Shown one piece after another: positions 1 to 12,400 of a DNA stretch of 64,000 bases (position 1 is the first letter of the stretch; each line of letters begins with the position of its first letter). The notes beneath the pieces were generated by a model that ran no database searches, was not told where the DNA came from, and saw only the letters and a program-made list of their open reading frames with translations. The stretch spans positions 4,548,433 to 4,612,432 of the forward strand of contig PTFA01000028.1 of NCBI GenBank assembly GCA_003342895.1, given 5' to 3'. Position numbers and translations under genes: made by a program. Source of the stretch: Casuarius casuarius. Its lineage: Eukaryota; Chordata; Aves; Casuariiformes; Casuariidae.

Positions 1-2027
1 AATAGCTTTATTCTGAATTGTGGAACTAAGCATGATGCCCACATACTTGCTTTAAATAAAGAATCAGAGTCTGTAATTGGTAGGATGTAAAATTAGATAG
101 CCTACATTCAACTCACTTAAGGGGGATTAGTTGGATACTTTAGAATTTTTAGTTCTGTTCCAATTTCTTTTTGTAGTGGTAGGTCAAAATTTTTTGAAGA
201 GAATTATTAAAATTATCTGCTGCAAGAGGAAAACTTTTAAATATGTTAACTTGAAAAAGTTAAGGAAAAAAAGGGGGGAGGGGACTTTTTTAAAAAAAGT
301 GACTCCACAACATGGCATAAATAATAATACAATCCTTGGACTAATAACTAGATTCAGGGTTTTCATGCAGGTTGAAGAAAAGTCTGTGTGCAAGGGTGAT
401 GATTATTTAGTTCTAATTGCATGAATGGGACCTTGAGAAATATACAGCAAAAGTGATATATGGGACTTTCAGAAATATATAGCAAAATTGTTATGTCAAA
501 GCCTACTGGCTGCATCAATGACACTTTTTTCCATAAATGATTTTTACAAGTCTATATTAGACAATATTTTAAAATACTGTTCATAAACTTTATTCCAATG
601 TTCTTATGGGAATTCACTTCTGCTGTCATCTTTTCCATTGTAGATGCATCCTAGGTACTTCCCTAAGAGGGACTAGGCTTTTGTAGTAGTATTTCCCATG
701 GAACTCTCAAAGCAGTGATTCTTTTTTTTTTTATTATTATTATTATTTTTAATCATGTGTAGTTTACTTTTTGCTGATATTCATCCCATCTTTAGGTACG
801 TCAGTTGACAGAAACCATGGCTAATCTGAAGATTTCTTCTTTTGGATTGGCAGCTTCTGGTGAAGGTAGAGTTGAGACACCAAACACATTAGTCTGTGGA
901 TGTTTACCTTTAACCTTGATTATATTTACTTAAAAAAAAAAAAAAAAAATAGTACCTGATAGTTAATGTTTAGATACCTATTTACATAGAAGAGTTACTA
1001 AACTTTTTGCTGGTTTTTGGTTGAAATCAGTTCATCTGAGTAGTTTCAGATATATTTGAAATAATGTATGAGTAAAACATCTGAAGAAAACTTTGATGGC
1101 ACTCTGTAATATTTGGGAAAAGGTATATTTAGCTTATTGTAGTAATATCAAGTGTCTTGACTGATCACTTTACATGCTCTTTAGATGAGGCAAATTTGTG
1201 CTTGTATTTCGGTACTGCCTGCCGATTGATAAAATGGCTTCTTTATGGGAGACGGGTTTTACTCTATTATAGCTTTTAATCAGTTTTTTTGCATTAGAAA
1301 TTCCAGTATTGTGTAGGCTGGAAGACTAACTGGAGTGCTTGTAAAATAGTGCTATCATACAAGTGAAAGACTCATTTGAAACTCTTAGAAAGTGTTTCTT
1401 TAGTAACATACTTAGTTTCAGACTAATATTTCAAATTGAGAAATTCAGTGCTAAAGATTTAACATTTGGCCCTTTCAATGAGAGTGTTAAGTACCAATGT
1501 TATATTCAATTAAATCATCTGCTGAACTTCCAGCAAAATCAAGAAGCAACAGACTTGACATTTCTGAAGAGTTGCTTATATATAGATTTTGTGTAAATTC
1601 AGTTGACTAGATAACAATATAGTTGAATCAGTGCATTTGCTGGAACTGAGCCAATTATGCTGATAATTTTAAAGTTCTAATGTGTAGACATGCTAAGAGT
1701 TGCATGAAAATGTGTGTAGATCAGGCGTGATACAGAAAAACAAACATGAAGGTGTTCTGAAAGAATGTTTGGGTTTTGCTCTGCTGCAGAAAAGCAAGAA
1801 GTTAACAAAATTCAAAATATTTTAAGCATTTTTAAAACACTTCAGTTATGATTATTCATGTATATATTTAAGTAGGCCAATCTGCACTTCAGAATGTCTT
1901 TGAGTACTTCGTGACCTATTCTTTGTAAAGCAAAACCATCAATTCCTGTCATATGACAATGATTTGTAATTCTTAAAAAATCCGCACTTTATGGGATACA
2001 TAAAAATGACATGCTGGTCACAAACCT

Positions 2028-2800
2028 CACAGAATCATAACATAATTGAGGTTGGAAGGGACCTCAGGAGAACTGTCTGGGCCAGCCCCCTTGCTCAAAG
2101 CAGAGTTGACTAGAGCAAGTTAGTCAGAACATTGTCCAGTCAGGTTTCGAGCATCTCTGAGGATGGAGACTCCACAGTCTGTCTGGGCAGCTTGTTCTAA
2201 AGTTCAACCACCCTCACAGTAAAGAAGTGTTTTATTATGTTCAAGTGGAATTTCCTGTGTTTCAATTTGTGCCCATTGCGTCTCATCCTGTCACTGGGCA
2301 CTGCTAGGAGGAATCTGGTCCCATCCTCTTTACACCCTCCCCTCAGGTATTTAAACATACTGTTAAGACACAACCACCACACCAGAGCCTCCTCTTCTCC
2401 AGGCTAAACAATCTCAGCTCTCTCAACCTTTCTTTCTCATATGAGAAATGATCCAGTCCCATAATCATTGTTATGGCCCCTTTGCTGGACTTACTCCAGT
2501 AAATCCACATCTCTTGAAGAACTGGATGCAGCACTCCAGGTATGTCTCGCTAGTACTGAGTAGTGAGGAAGGATCGTCTCCCTTGACCTGCTGGCAACGC
2601 TCTCCCTAATGTGGCCCAGGATGCTGTTGGCCGCCTTTGCTGCAAGGGCACATTGCTGGCCCATGTTCAACTTGTCAACCAGGAGCCCAGGACGCTTTCT
2701 GCCAAACTGCTCTCCAGCCATGTGGCCTGCAGCTCGCAATGGTGCATGGGGCGATTCCTCCCCAGATTTCACTTGCATCTTTGGCTGTGTCTTTGCCAGG
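2028..2800 (-). mobile_element. CR1 LINE fragment, 3' end, antisense to AGGF1
   Basis: The + strand starts with the reverse complement of a CR1 3' terminus (CAGAATCATAACATAATTG, then GGTTGGAAGGGACC). It then runs back through the CR1 reverse-transcriptase 3' region: text such as CTGGCAACGCTCT and CCCAGGATGCTGTTGGCC is characteristic. The element therefore lies on the minus strand with its 3' end at the left. It is truncated at its 5' end and its frames are broken, so it is an inactive relic. The right boundary is approximate. Confidence 0.9.
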
Positions 2801-4439
2801 AATGTAGAACCATAAATTGACTCCATCCTGCAGTTAAGAAATAGTTTATTGTAGAACAGATTCATCTCTCCTCTCAACTTTACTCATGCTTTGTTAGCGA
2901 AAAGCCAGAGATTGTGTGGTGATACCCAGTAGAAACAAAGTTATCCAAAGCTGAACCAGGCAGAGGTGAACTCTGTCCAGCATAAGGCTATTGGGGTGGG
3001 CCCACTAACCCTTTAGATATATTAGGCAAAACAACATACAAAGAAAAGTATGTGCCTAGTATTATGGTGTAATAAGAACATGAATGTAAAAGAGCATGGA
3101 CTTGTGTAGTTTTCATGATGTGTCATGAGCTTGGGAAGAAGAGTTAAATATCCTCACACTGGAAAAAAGTGTATTGCTATTATTTCTTAGATCATTCAGG
3201 GTTATATTCACTGCATATTTTGTTTACTGCTGCTTCCTTTTTCTAAGCAGTGACAGTATGGAGGGACATTATTAGCTGCTGTTTGCATAGTTAGACTCAC
3301 ATGCATGCTATGTAAGTTCTGCACTGGTACTGCAAGTCATATATAATGAAAAAGGGCTGCTTCAGCATGAGTAAAGACCCCCTCAAATGCTTTGAGAATA
3401 CATTTAGCATCCCCAGGCTTAACATTTGGAGAGCATCAAGGTGTGCATTTTAATAGAGGTCTGTGAAAATGTAAAGGGCTCAAAATCCATATTCTGTGGG
3501 AAAATAGTACTAAAATTTCAATGTTGTGCAAGGATTTCTAAACATTTGTTGTATCTAGAACATTTCAGGCCCTTACCTAAAAGTATAAAGATGATAACTT
3601 CCCCCCAGAGCAGCTTTGTTTTTGAGATCCCGAACTTGCAAAGGAGTCTTTTATTGTAAATCCTTGCCAGAAACAAGCCTCTACGCTTGACTTGAGCAGG
3701 ACAAAGCATATTGATGCTTTGTGGCATCAAGGCTAGGCTGATGGGTTCAAGGAATCTGCATCCTGGTGATTCAAGTGTTTAAACAAGACCTGTATTATGC
3801 ATCTGTTCAGCTAATTCATCATGTGTGTTTCACTTAATTTCAGTGAACAATATTGTCCTAAGTTTGTTCTAGTTGATCTCAATAGGGAAATAGTGGACCC
3901 AGAATTGTAGCAACTCTGACATTGTTCATATTGGTTTGAATACAACTATCTATGCTTACTGTTACAACTTCAGTAAGTTTTTCTTGCCCTAATTAAATGG
4001 GCAAATAGCAAGTCAGTACAAGAGTTGATGACTATTTTTGTTTTATACAGAGGTACTGAGTTATTTTGACTTGTTTTCTTGAGGTGTGTAAGGATACAGT
4101 TTCTTCAGAAGATGAGGAATGTGAAGGTTACCTTTCAGCACTTCATAAATAAGAGAACTATTTAGTTCATTTGCTTTCTTAAGAGTTGATTATACTAAAA
4201 TCCAAAACAAAAATTTTGTTATTTAATGGTCATGTTGGCAGAATGATGTATAGTCTTTGATCCATTTACAAGAAATTTTTTTTTAATTTGCTGCTTTCAT
4301 CCCAGAACAAAAAGACTATTGCCTGGTTTTTTTTAGTAGCCAGGCTTTGAAACAATTGACACATTTTTATTTTGTAACTTAAAATGCCTGAAGTGTTCCC
4401 AAAAATCAGTATCACCTGACCCACTGTGGAGAAAGAGCT

Positions 4440-4640
4440 GAGTGACTGGAGCATTATGCTTGGGTGTCAGTCATCTGCTGTTTTGCCACAATCTTGTGAT
4501 TTGAGCAGACCCCTTAGATTCTCTGGCTTCAGACTGGATTAATAACACCTCTGTAGCTCGCAATATTACAGAGAGAAATACATCCAGGATTGTAGAGCAC
4601 CTTGGTATGACTAGTATGGACCTGAAGTTCATACCAAATA
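4440..4640 (+). repeat. MIR-like (CORE-SINE) relic
   Basis: GCTTGGGTGTC, TGTTTTGCCAC, CTTGTGATTTGAGCAGACC, GGATTAATAACACC and GTAGAGCACCTTGG occur in the same order and spacing as the blocks of the amniote MIR consensus. Divergence is high, so the edges are approximate. Confidence 0.5.
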
Positions 4641-6135
4641 ATAGATACAGACAAAAAAGTACAGTGGAAAAGATCACTGGTAAAAGCTATAATCTGGTTT
4701 GTCAGAAAGGCTTCCAGTGGGATATTATTTATCTGACATGAATGAACTGTGCAATCTTACTCTTGGCCAGGTTACTACATCACTTACTTAAAATAAAAAC
4801 ATAGGTGGTAGCCTTATGTTCCTGTCTATTTGTAGTTACAATACTTGTAGTGTTAAGGGAGGAGGGCTACTGATGGTAGAGAAACCCTAAACAAACCTGA
4901 GTGACTCAGGTTGATAGTTCTTCACTTAAAGCATCATGAGGCCTTTCAATATTTGCTGATTATTAATGAGAATCTGCTGTCCTATTCAAAATGTTTCAAA
5001 AGCATGGTGTAAGGTGCCATCCGGTAGCTTGACTACAGAGCTGAGAGGAATTTTTGTGTTTGTCTTAAAGCTGTGCCACTGCTAAGCTTTCACAATTTTG
5101 GTCAAATTCACCATTTATATTGATGAAACAAGAATGCTTTAATTTCCACAGGGTTGATATTCATATGAATTAATGTATCTTAAATTGTAAAATGTTCTAC
5201 ACTTGATTGAGGAAAAAAAAGGGATGCTTTTTGCTTTACCTGCTGTTTATTGTTTATCTGCAATTCAGGACAATTGAATGTATTCATTCTGAATTAAAGA
5301 TGGCAAATAATAAAATTTGGGTTTTTTTATTTAACTTTTAAAGTAATTTCATTCCTCTTTAAGAAGACTGTCAGGGTTAGTCAATTGAGAGCTACGTTTT
5401 CAAGGTATTCTGGAAAAATTGACTGAAGTCTTTGAAGAGATTTTCAGTTCAAGGAATCTTTTTTTTTTTTTTTTTTTTTCCCCATCCCCCCACCCTCATC
5501 CCTGCTCGTGCAATCAAGTGGTGATGGAAGAACCTGCAATAAACCAATCGGTGTGGTGTTACAGTGGAAAAAATATCTCAATGGTTTTGTTAAAGTTGCA
5601 GTTTTGAAAAGAGGAAGATTAGGTCATTAGACAAGCATTGGTGGGCATTCCAGGTGTTTGGGACCATATGGAGAAAAATGAGAAGACAAAAACAGGAGGA
5701 AGATATGAAGATCAACTAAAGATGTTTAAAATGAGTTTCAAGAATTAAGAAAGGGACAAAAGTAGGAGTCATAAAAGCAAAACTGGAAAATATTCAAGAT
5801 GGTGTTGTACAAGTTTGAAAGTAAGGACAAGGATCTTGAATTTGTGTGAGAAAATAGGAGTAAGTAAAGGTTAGAAGAGGAGTACAGTCACTGTTTCTCA
5901 AATAGAAGATGATCTTAGTCATGCCTAATAGCATGTGGAAAAGGTTTCTACTGAAATGTGTCCATTGTCTGCATGCACTAAACGTTCTTGAATTCTGAAG
6001 TCGTTTCCTAACTGTTCCTAGTGAAAATAATTGCTAGTGAAGATTTTAATTTCAGGATAGTAGTAGAGTCTAGAATAACTCAATCTGTAAAGAATGTAAC
6101 ATTCTTCAAGTTTGATTTCTATAAATCTTCTCCAG

Positions 6136-6487
6136 GATTTGGACACAGAAGAGCAGAAATCTAACAGTCTGAATTGCTTTTCCACTACTGAGCAAGTAAG
6201 TTCTACTGAAGAAGAAGAATCTCCAAATGTGAGAAAGAAGACTAAAATGGACACAAACATACGAAACAGTATAGCAGCCAAAGAATCAGTTTCTACAGAC
6301 AATATAAATTCACATTCAAGGAAAAGTACACCAGATACTGCAGCATATACAGATGACAGTAAAACCATAGATACAGAAAGTGAGCCAGAAGAAGGTGAAA
6401 TTATGGATTCTGAGTGTGAAGAGTATAGCAGTGAGGAGGAAGTGACAAGTGAAGAAACTGCTGATTCAGAAGTCTCAGAAAATGAAG
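6136..6487 (+). CDS. AGGF1: AGGF1 exon: acidic linker before the FHA domain
   Basis: The acceptor is TTCTCCAG at 6135 and the donor GTGAAT begins at 6488. It reads 117 codons plus one base. The start DLDTEEQKS aligns with the known AGGF1 linker, and the end is very acidic (TESEPEEGEIMDSE, then many Glu/Ser). The middle, rich in Ser, Thr and Asn, is poorly conserved and probably disordered. The same reading frame stays open 65 bases past the donor to a TGA at 6550-6552. Confidence 0.93.
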
Positions 6488-9400
6488 GTGAATTGTGGCT
6501 TTTATGTACAATATTATTGTATTTTTTCAGGAGCCCATTAACAAGAAAATGATTTGGATATTTAAAAGTAAAATAAAAGTGTCTGACTTGAGATATTTTG
6601 GGTTAAGCACTGCTGTATATATTACTAATGTTTGCTTTCATTCTCTCCCCTTTCACTGTAGTCAGAACTAAGCAGTAATGTTTTTCAAAGCTGTTACAGG
6701 TATATAACTGTGCTTATGTAGAAACCTAGGTGATAGAATAAGGTTTGTTCAGGTTAGTGACTGGAGAAGTGAAAGTCTTCAAATACTATATATTATTTCT
6801 AATGCTTTTGGTGAATACTCAAGTATAATTCAATGTAAGAGTGAAATTCACTGTGGTGAAAAGGTGAATGTGAAATAGTCTGTACTACACAAAATCTTAT
6901 TTTCTGTGTATTTCAGTGGCAGTGTGTAAGAAGTGAGTATAGAAAGGAAACTATATACTTTTCTTGTATCAAAGAAAGTGTTACCATAGGTCCTCAAGAC
7001 CTCCTCAAGAATTGGATAGTCTCACAAAAAGACTAACCTGTGGAAAAGGGACCATGCATATGCAAAGGATATTCCAGATCACAGAATGAAATACAAGCTG
7101 TAGAAGTCTTCACTGCAGCCTGTTTCCTGGTCACAGTTTACAGTTGCAGTTTCTGTCTTTTATTATTTCACTTACTCATCTACTCAGACCGAGTGATTAA
7201 TACCATTCAAAATGTGCATGCTACACTCAGGCTTTTAGATTAATTTTTCTTCTTTCACTATTTTTCTAATGATCAACTCTGCAACGATGCCAGAGTAATA
7301 GAAACTGGAGACAGTTTCTCTCCTCTCAATACTTTGTGAGCTGGTCTCTTCCCAACTTGCCCTATCTGTTCCTATATCGGCTCATTGGAGGCTGTTTGTG
7401 CAAGCATCCATCCAGGAACAAAATTCATACAGCTGTTACAATGAAACTAACACATACTGAGGCAAAGAGCATGTGCATCTGTAATCTCATCTATTATCTC
7501 TCCTTATCTGTATTGGTGCTCAGTGCTAATAAAACAGTAAAAATGCAGTATTTGCCATAGAAATAATGAAGTATACAGGTTTATATGCATTGGGCTTATG
7601 ATTTGGTGAACAAAAAGGTGTTGGCAGTGCTCAGAGTAAAATTATATTGAACCAGGCAGTGTCCCTCATCAGTTTTAACTAATGGGCCATAAATTTATAG
7701 TGTATTAGTTAATTCTGTGGATTTATTTATTTTATTGCTGTAAAAATACATGTCTGTACGTGTAAATCAGAACTAGGAAAACTTTTCTAACTGATAATTT
7801 AGTATGGAAGCAGAAAGCCTTTGAAACAGTAGTTACATCAAAGTTTTCTCTCAGATGTGCTTATATGTTTCCTTTTTTGAAAGACTTTTGCCAGATTATT
7901 TCAAATAATTGTTATTCAAGTTTTACGGCCAAATGTATACCAATTGTTTGAAAATTATGGACTATAGGAGTAAAATTGTGATTTGTTGGTAGCAATGATT
8001 TTTTTTTTGTTATTACAGATGAAGAAAAAATTTGGCCTCCTTGTATCAGAGTAATTGTAATAAGATCACCAGTACTACAGACTGGATCACTTTATATTAT
8101 CACAGCTGTGAAACCTGCTACAATTGGAAGGTAAAACTGAATGGAATTTATTATATATATCTCAAGTTATCTCAGGCTTTGAAAGTTACATAAGCTGCTC
8201 AGTGTTGTTCATCCCTACTGTTCAGGCTTGTTCTAGCCTGCAGCAGTTGTGAGGTACTGTGATTAGCCCACAGTAAGAGGTTTAAGTCAAATCATATAAC
8301 ATCATGTCTGCTATCCTAACAGCACATGCATATGCAGTTAATATAGCTCAGCGAGCTATGAAAATTAGGTAGTGGGAACTACCGAACTGTAGTGGATCGT
8401 TTGCCTAAGGCTTAATGGCAGCATAGTTGCAAGTAATTTTTTGAAAACCATTGTTTCTTAGACAGTGAATAATTTCTGGGCCACTGAGTGAATTTTTCAG
8501 AAATGAGAGAATACATTTCAGAAATTCAGGATCTCAAGGAAGCATAGCAGGTATCTTTGCAAACCTGGACTCATCACACATACAAATTCCAGTAGGGTCA
8601 ATTCATCGCTCTGAAACAGTAAGTTTAGTTTTGTGGTAGCCTGTATGCATTTTTTGTTCTGTTGATTTAAAAAAAAAAAAAAACAAAAAAACCAAAACTT
8701 GTTTGTTCATTGTGCATATTAAAGAACTGCTGAATTTAGTGATGCATTAAGGCTTTTTCAGTGTTTACTGAAATGATCACCTCTTTTCAGTTGCTTTTGG
8801 TTGGTGCTGTTAGATGCCTTTTCGCTCTTATAACTGGAGCTTCCTAGGTCCATCTGTTGGAAGTTTAACAGATGACAATGCTTGCAATTTGCATATAGGT
8901 CTTCTAACAACTGCATTCTTTCCTCATCGTCCGGTATAAGAAACTAAGACGCTAATCCCTTCCTCTTCCCTCCCACTGCGGTAGTTTTGACTGATAAATC
9001 TGTACAGATTACTCTTTCATTGCTTGTATTACCTGCCTAATGCTACCAAGAATTGAACTCTATCCTCAAAGGCTGATGTTAAGATGCACTGAAAAGCATG
9101 AATGATGCAGAGTTCACAGGCTGTTATTTACAGGACTTGTATGAGATTAAGAGTTCAGGTAGGAATATCAGATTTCTGGACAAACTTTTAAAGATACAGC
9201 TTTATCATGTGTACATTGCCAGCTGTTTAAATTATAGTTTATAGATAGATGAAGGCATATGAAGCAATTCTGTACATCATAGGTTGCAACACAGTACTTT
9301 TATGTCTGTAAAGCTCCCTGATAGCTCGAAGGGAAACACCTTTTGTAAGCCATTATAAGAAATATTTCTATTTGTCATGATTTATGTCAACTTGCCTTTC

Positions 9401-12400
9401 CAGAGAAAAAGATGTTGGGCATACACTTCAGATTCCTGAAGTTGGAGTCAGTAAGGTAACTCTTGCTTTTGTCTGATAGAATGTAGATGAATATATGGAT
9501 GAAGCTTTAGATTTTATGGCTTAAATTTTATCAAATCTATTGTTAATTTTTTTTTAAAGTAGTTCTGGAGTGAGATGTGATTTCATATACTTCTGTGAAG
9601 GTAGCAAAACATGCAATGTTTTGCTGAAGGGGAACTTGATGCAAACAGCAGTGTGACTTCAATGTCACACTTGCTTGAAGATTGAACAGGTTGAATTCAA
9701 ACTCTAGGGAAGCTAAGCATTTTTTTTTTAAGCTGGAGTTTATCTGCAGTAAATAATTACACTGAATCTTGAATTTCTCAGTTAACGAACTTGAAAATGT
9801 ATTATTTTTCTTGGGGTACTGATGGTATGATAAAATATTCATGTTGGCTATAGGACTTTTTTATCATAAAGTAGTCCAGTCCTTTCAGATGAGCTTACAT
9901 CAACATGCTTTATCTTATTTTTCTTCAAGGCAATAGTATAAAAAGTGATGTACAGGGAGTTTGAAAATATAATAGAATTCTTTTTAGTGACAGATAATAA
10001 TGGACAGATATCTTTTTCTAGTTAAGAAGGGATTAAAAATAAATTGTATGCTCTGTTTTGCTAAATACTTAAGCACAGACCGTTAAGATAACAAAGACGT
10101 GTGATTTAAACAAAAAAGTTGATGAAAAACTGCATATGCAAGTATCTGGAATACACTTTACTGAGTCTTTGGTAGATGATAGTTCTGATTAATCAAGCAT
10201 GTACCATATTCATATTAAAGAATTTCCAGTGAAAAACTTTCCTGTACATTAATGAGTTTTTCAGAGAGGTATTTTTAAATTGGGCATATGAAACAGCCAA
10301 AGAGTTCTTATTTTCCTGCAATGTTACCATTTTTCTCTATTATTTCTTAGTTTGGATAACAACATTCACCAATACTTTGGGCACCTGAATTGCTTTAAAA
10401 TACTTTTCATTCAAATAATTCACTATCTACAAGTGTCTACATTAGAAGTTATTTCACTTTGCAGATGAAGATTCAAAGGCAGGAAGTTAAATGACACATC
10501 TATCTATAGAAATACAAAATGTTCATATCAATTTGTTTTCCTTCCTGTTCATAGCTGATAGATGTGGACCATTCTGGCATTTGCTTTACATAAAGTAACA
10601 CCCTACAGATATAGCATCTTTAGAAGAAGTTTGGGTTTATCCTATTCAGTGAAACAGAGGTAGAAATTAAATTCTCTCAAGTGATCTAGTCCAACTTTTG
10701 ACCGTTAGAGGCATATTCCCATTGTAAATTTGTGGTATCCAATCTACAAAACACTTTTTTTAATTCCTGAATGTGGCAACTGTTCTTGCTCAAAGTTAAG
10801 GAGGGAATTAGTTTTAAATGAGAATTTTCTCCCCACGTTGACTGCTATTTTTTTCTCCACTATGGTGAAAGGAATTTTTGTTTGTCATATTTAAAACTAT
10901 CACTGTTCTTAGACTCTTGTCTTTTAGTGGGAGCCTTAATGGGCTACAGAAGTTAATATTTTGTTTTGCTTATTGGCAATTTTTATATTAGGTAATATGT
11001 TTGTCAGTAGGTCTGTATGTTATAAGACAAGTAGTTTGGCATAGAATTCTGTCTTCTCTGCTCTATCTGGGCTTAGTGCAAAAAAGTTCTAATTAGGTTG
11101 TTAGTCTCAATGTCAGAAAGGTAATAAGAGGAACAGCAGTTGATGGACAGGAACTGTTGTTGTGTTCTGGGTGTTAAGGTACACATCTTAGTACATCTGC
11201 TTCAGCTATGAAGGCTCATGTAATGTGAATCTATAGAATGAGATGAGATTTAAAACAAAAATTGCAGATCTTCATGTATCCATTGAATGTATGCCACAAG
11301 CACAGGAAAAAGTTAGAATGCTGTTAAAATCCTTTATTTCCTTCTCTTGCAGTCCTTGAGGTAAAACACACCACACTGGAAGTGTATACTTTTTCAATAT
11401 TGAATCCCTTTTAATAAAATCAGCTTACAGTCCCCATAGTTATACTAGTAATAAAATACCTTAGTTCATGTTGTTGCAGCCCATTCATTTACATCTCAAA
11501 TGGCTGAGGCCATAAAGCATGGCATAATGTGGCTATTAATGTAGAGTACCAGAACCACTCTGTTAAAAGGTCCCTAAAATACCTTCTGAAATCTTACTTT
11601 AAAATGGTTTGTAAACTCTGAAATATTTACTTAATGAAAACATTACACTTAGATTCTCGTATTTATTAGTTCCATGCAGAAGTATATTTTGACCACGATT
11701 TGCAAAATTATGTTCTTGTGGATCAAGGGAGTCAGAATGGAACAGTTGTTAACGGAAATCAGATTCTCCAGGTGAGTACTTAAGTTATAATGCTTATGTA
11801 TGTTAGAGAAAAGTGGAGTCATGGCCATTTTAAATACATTATGATAAATCACTAACAGGTTTCTTTCATACATTAATCACTTCTTCAGTTCCCTTCTGTT
11901 TTTAGGACCAATTGTAGCACTTTGGAATGGATTTTTCCTAATTTATAGTATAAAATAAACAATTACAGTAGCTAGACTGAAATGCCCACTTGAAGTTTTT
12001 GCCTGGATTCCTGAGGCCAAACCGAATCATTAAAGTATTAGCTGTATTCATGTAATAGAATTGTTGCCCTTCGTTAGTAACTGATAAACATGGCTGCCAA
12101 AATTTTCTTTTGCTGTACTGTAGCCCAAAACAAAATGTGATCCCTACATCTTGGAGCATGGAGATGAAGTGAAGATTGGTGAAACTGTACTTTCTTTTCA
12201 CATACATCCTGGCAGTGATACTTGTGATGGTTGTGAACCAGGACAAGTCAGAGCACATCTTCGCCTGGATAGGAAAAAGGAATCATCTGGTTAGTCACAT
12301 TACCACTGGATATATTTTGACAATAGTTCTTTATTGACATAATTACTTCAGACGGTTTTAATCTTGCAGTTTTCTTGTCAACTGGGAATAGGTCTGCAAT

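Larger units (their letters stand above)
1..6135 (+). other. AGGF1: AGGF1 intron (upstream part not in window)
   Basis: No AGGF1 exon with known sequence is seen here; the coiled-coil and OCRE-like exons are not present. It holds a CR1 fragment, a MIR-like relic at 4440-4640, an AT-rich (TTA)n tract near 730-750, poly-A at 933-948 and poly-T at 5459-5479. One unexplained exon-like stretch near 796-866 is listed under findings. Confidence 0.7.

Noticed and set aside
131..424. 97-codon open frame with a KKLRKKRGEG basic patch
   Set aside because: It was briefly considered as the lysine-rich linker of AGGF1 (KKLKKKRK). The surrounding residues do not match and no acceptor or donor fits, so chance is more likely.
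2491..2877. 128-codon minus-strand frame
   Set aside because: It lies within the antisense CR1 fragment and is a residual reading of the retrotransposon, not a host gene.
10670..10715. GTGATCTAGTCCAACTTTTG, similar to the CR1 3' end text
   Set aside because: Only one short block matches; the adjoining GGTTGGAAGGGACC block and the terminal repeat are missing.
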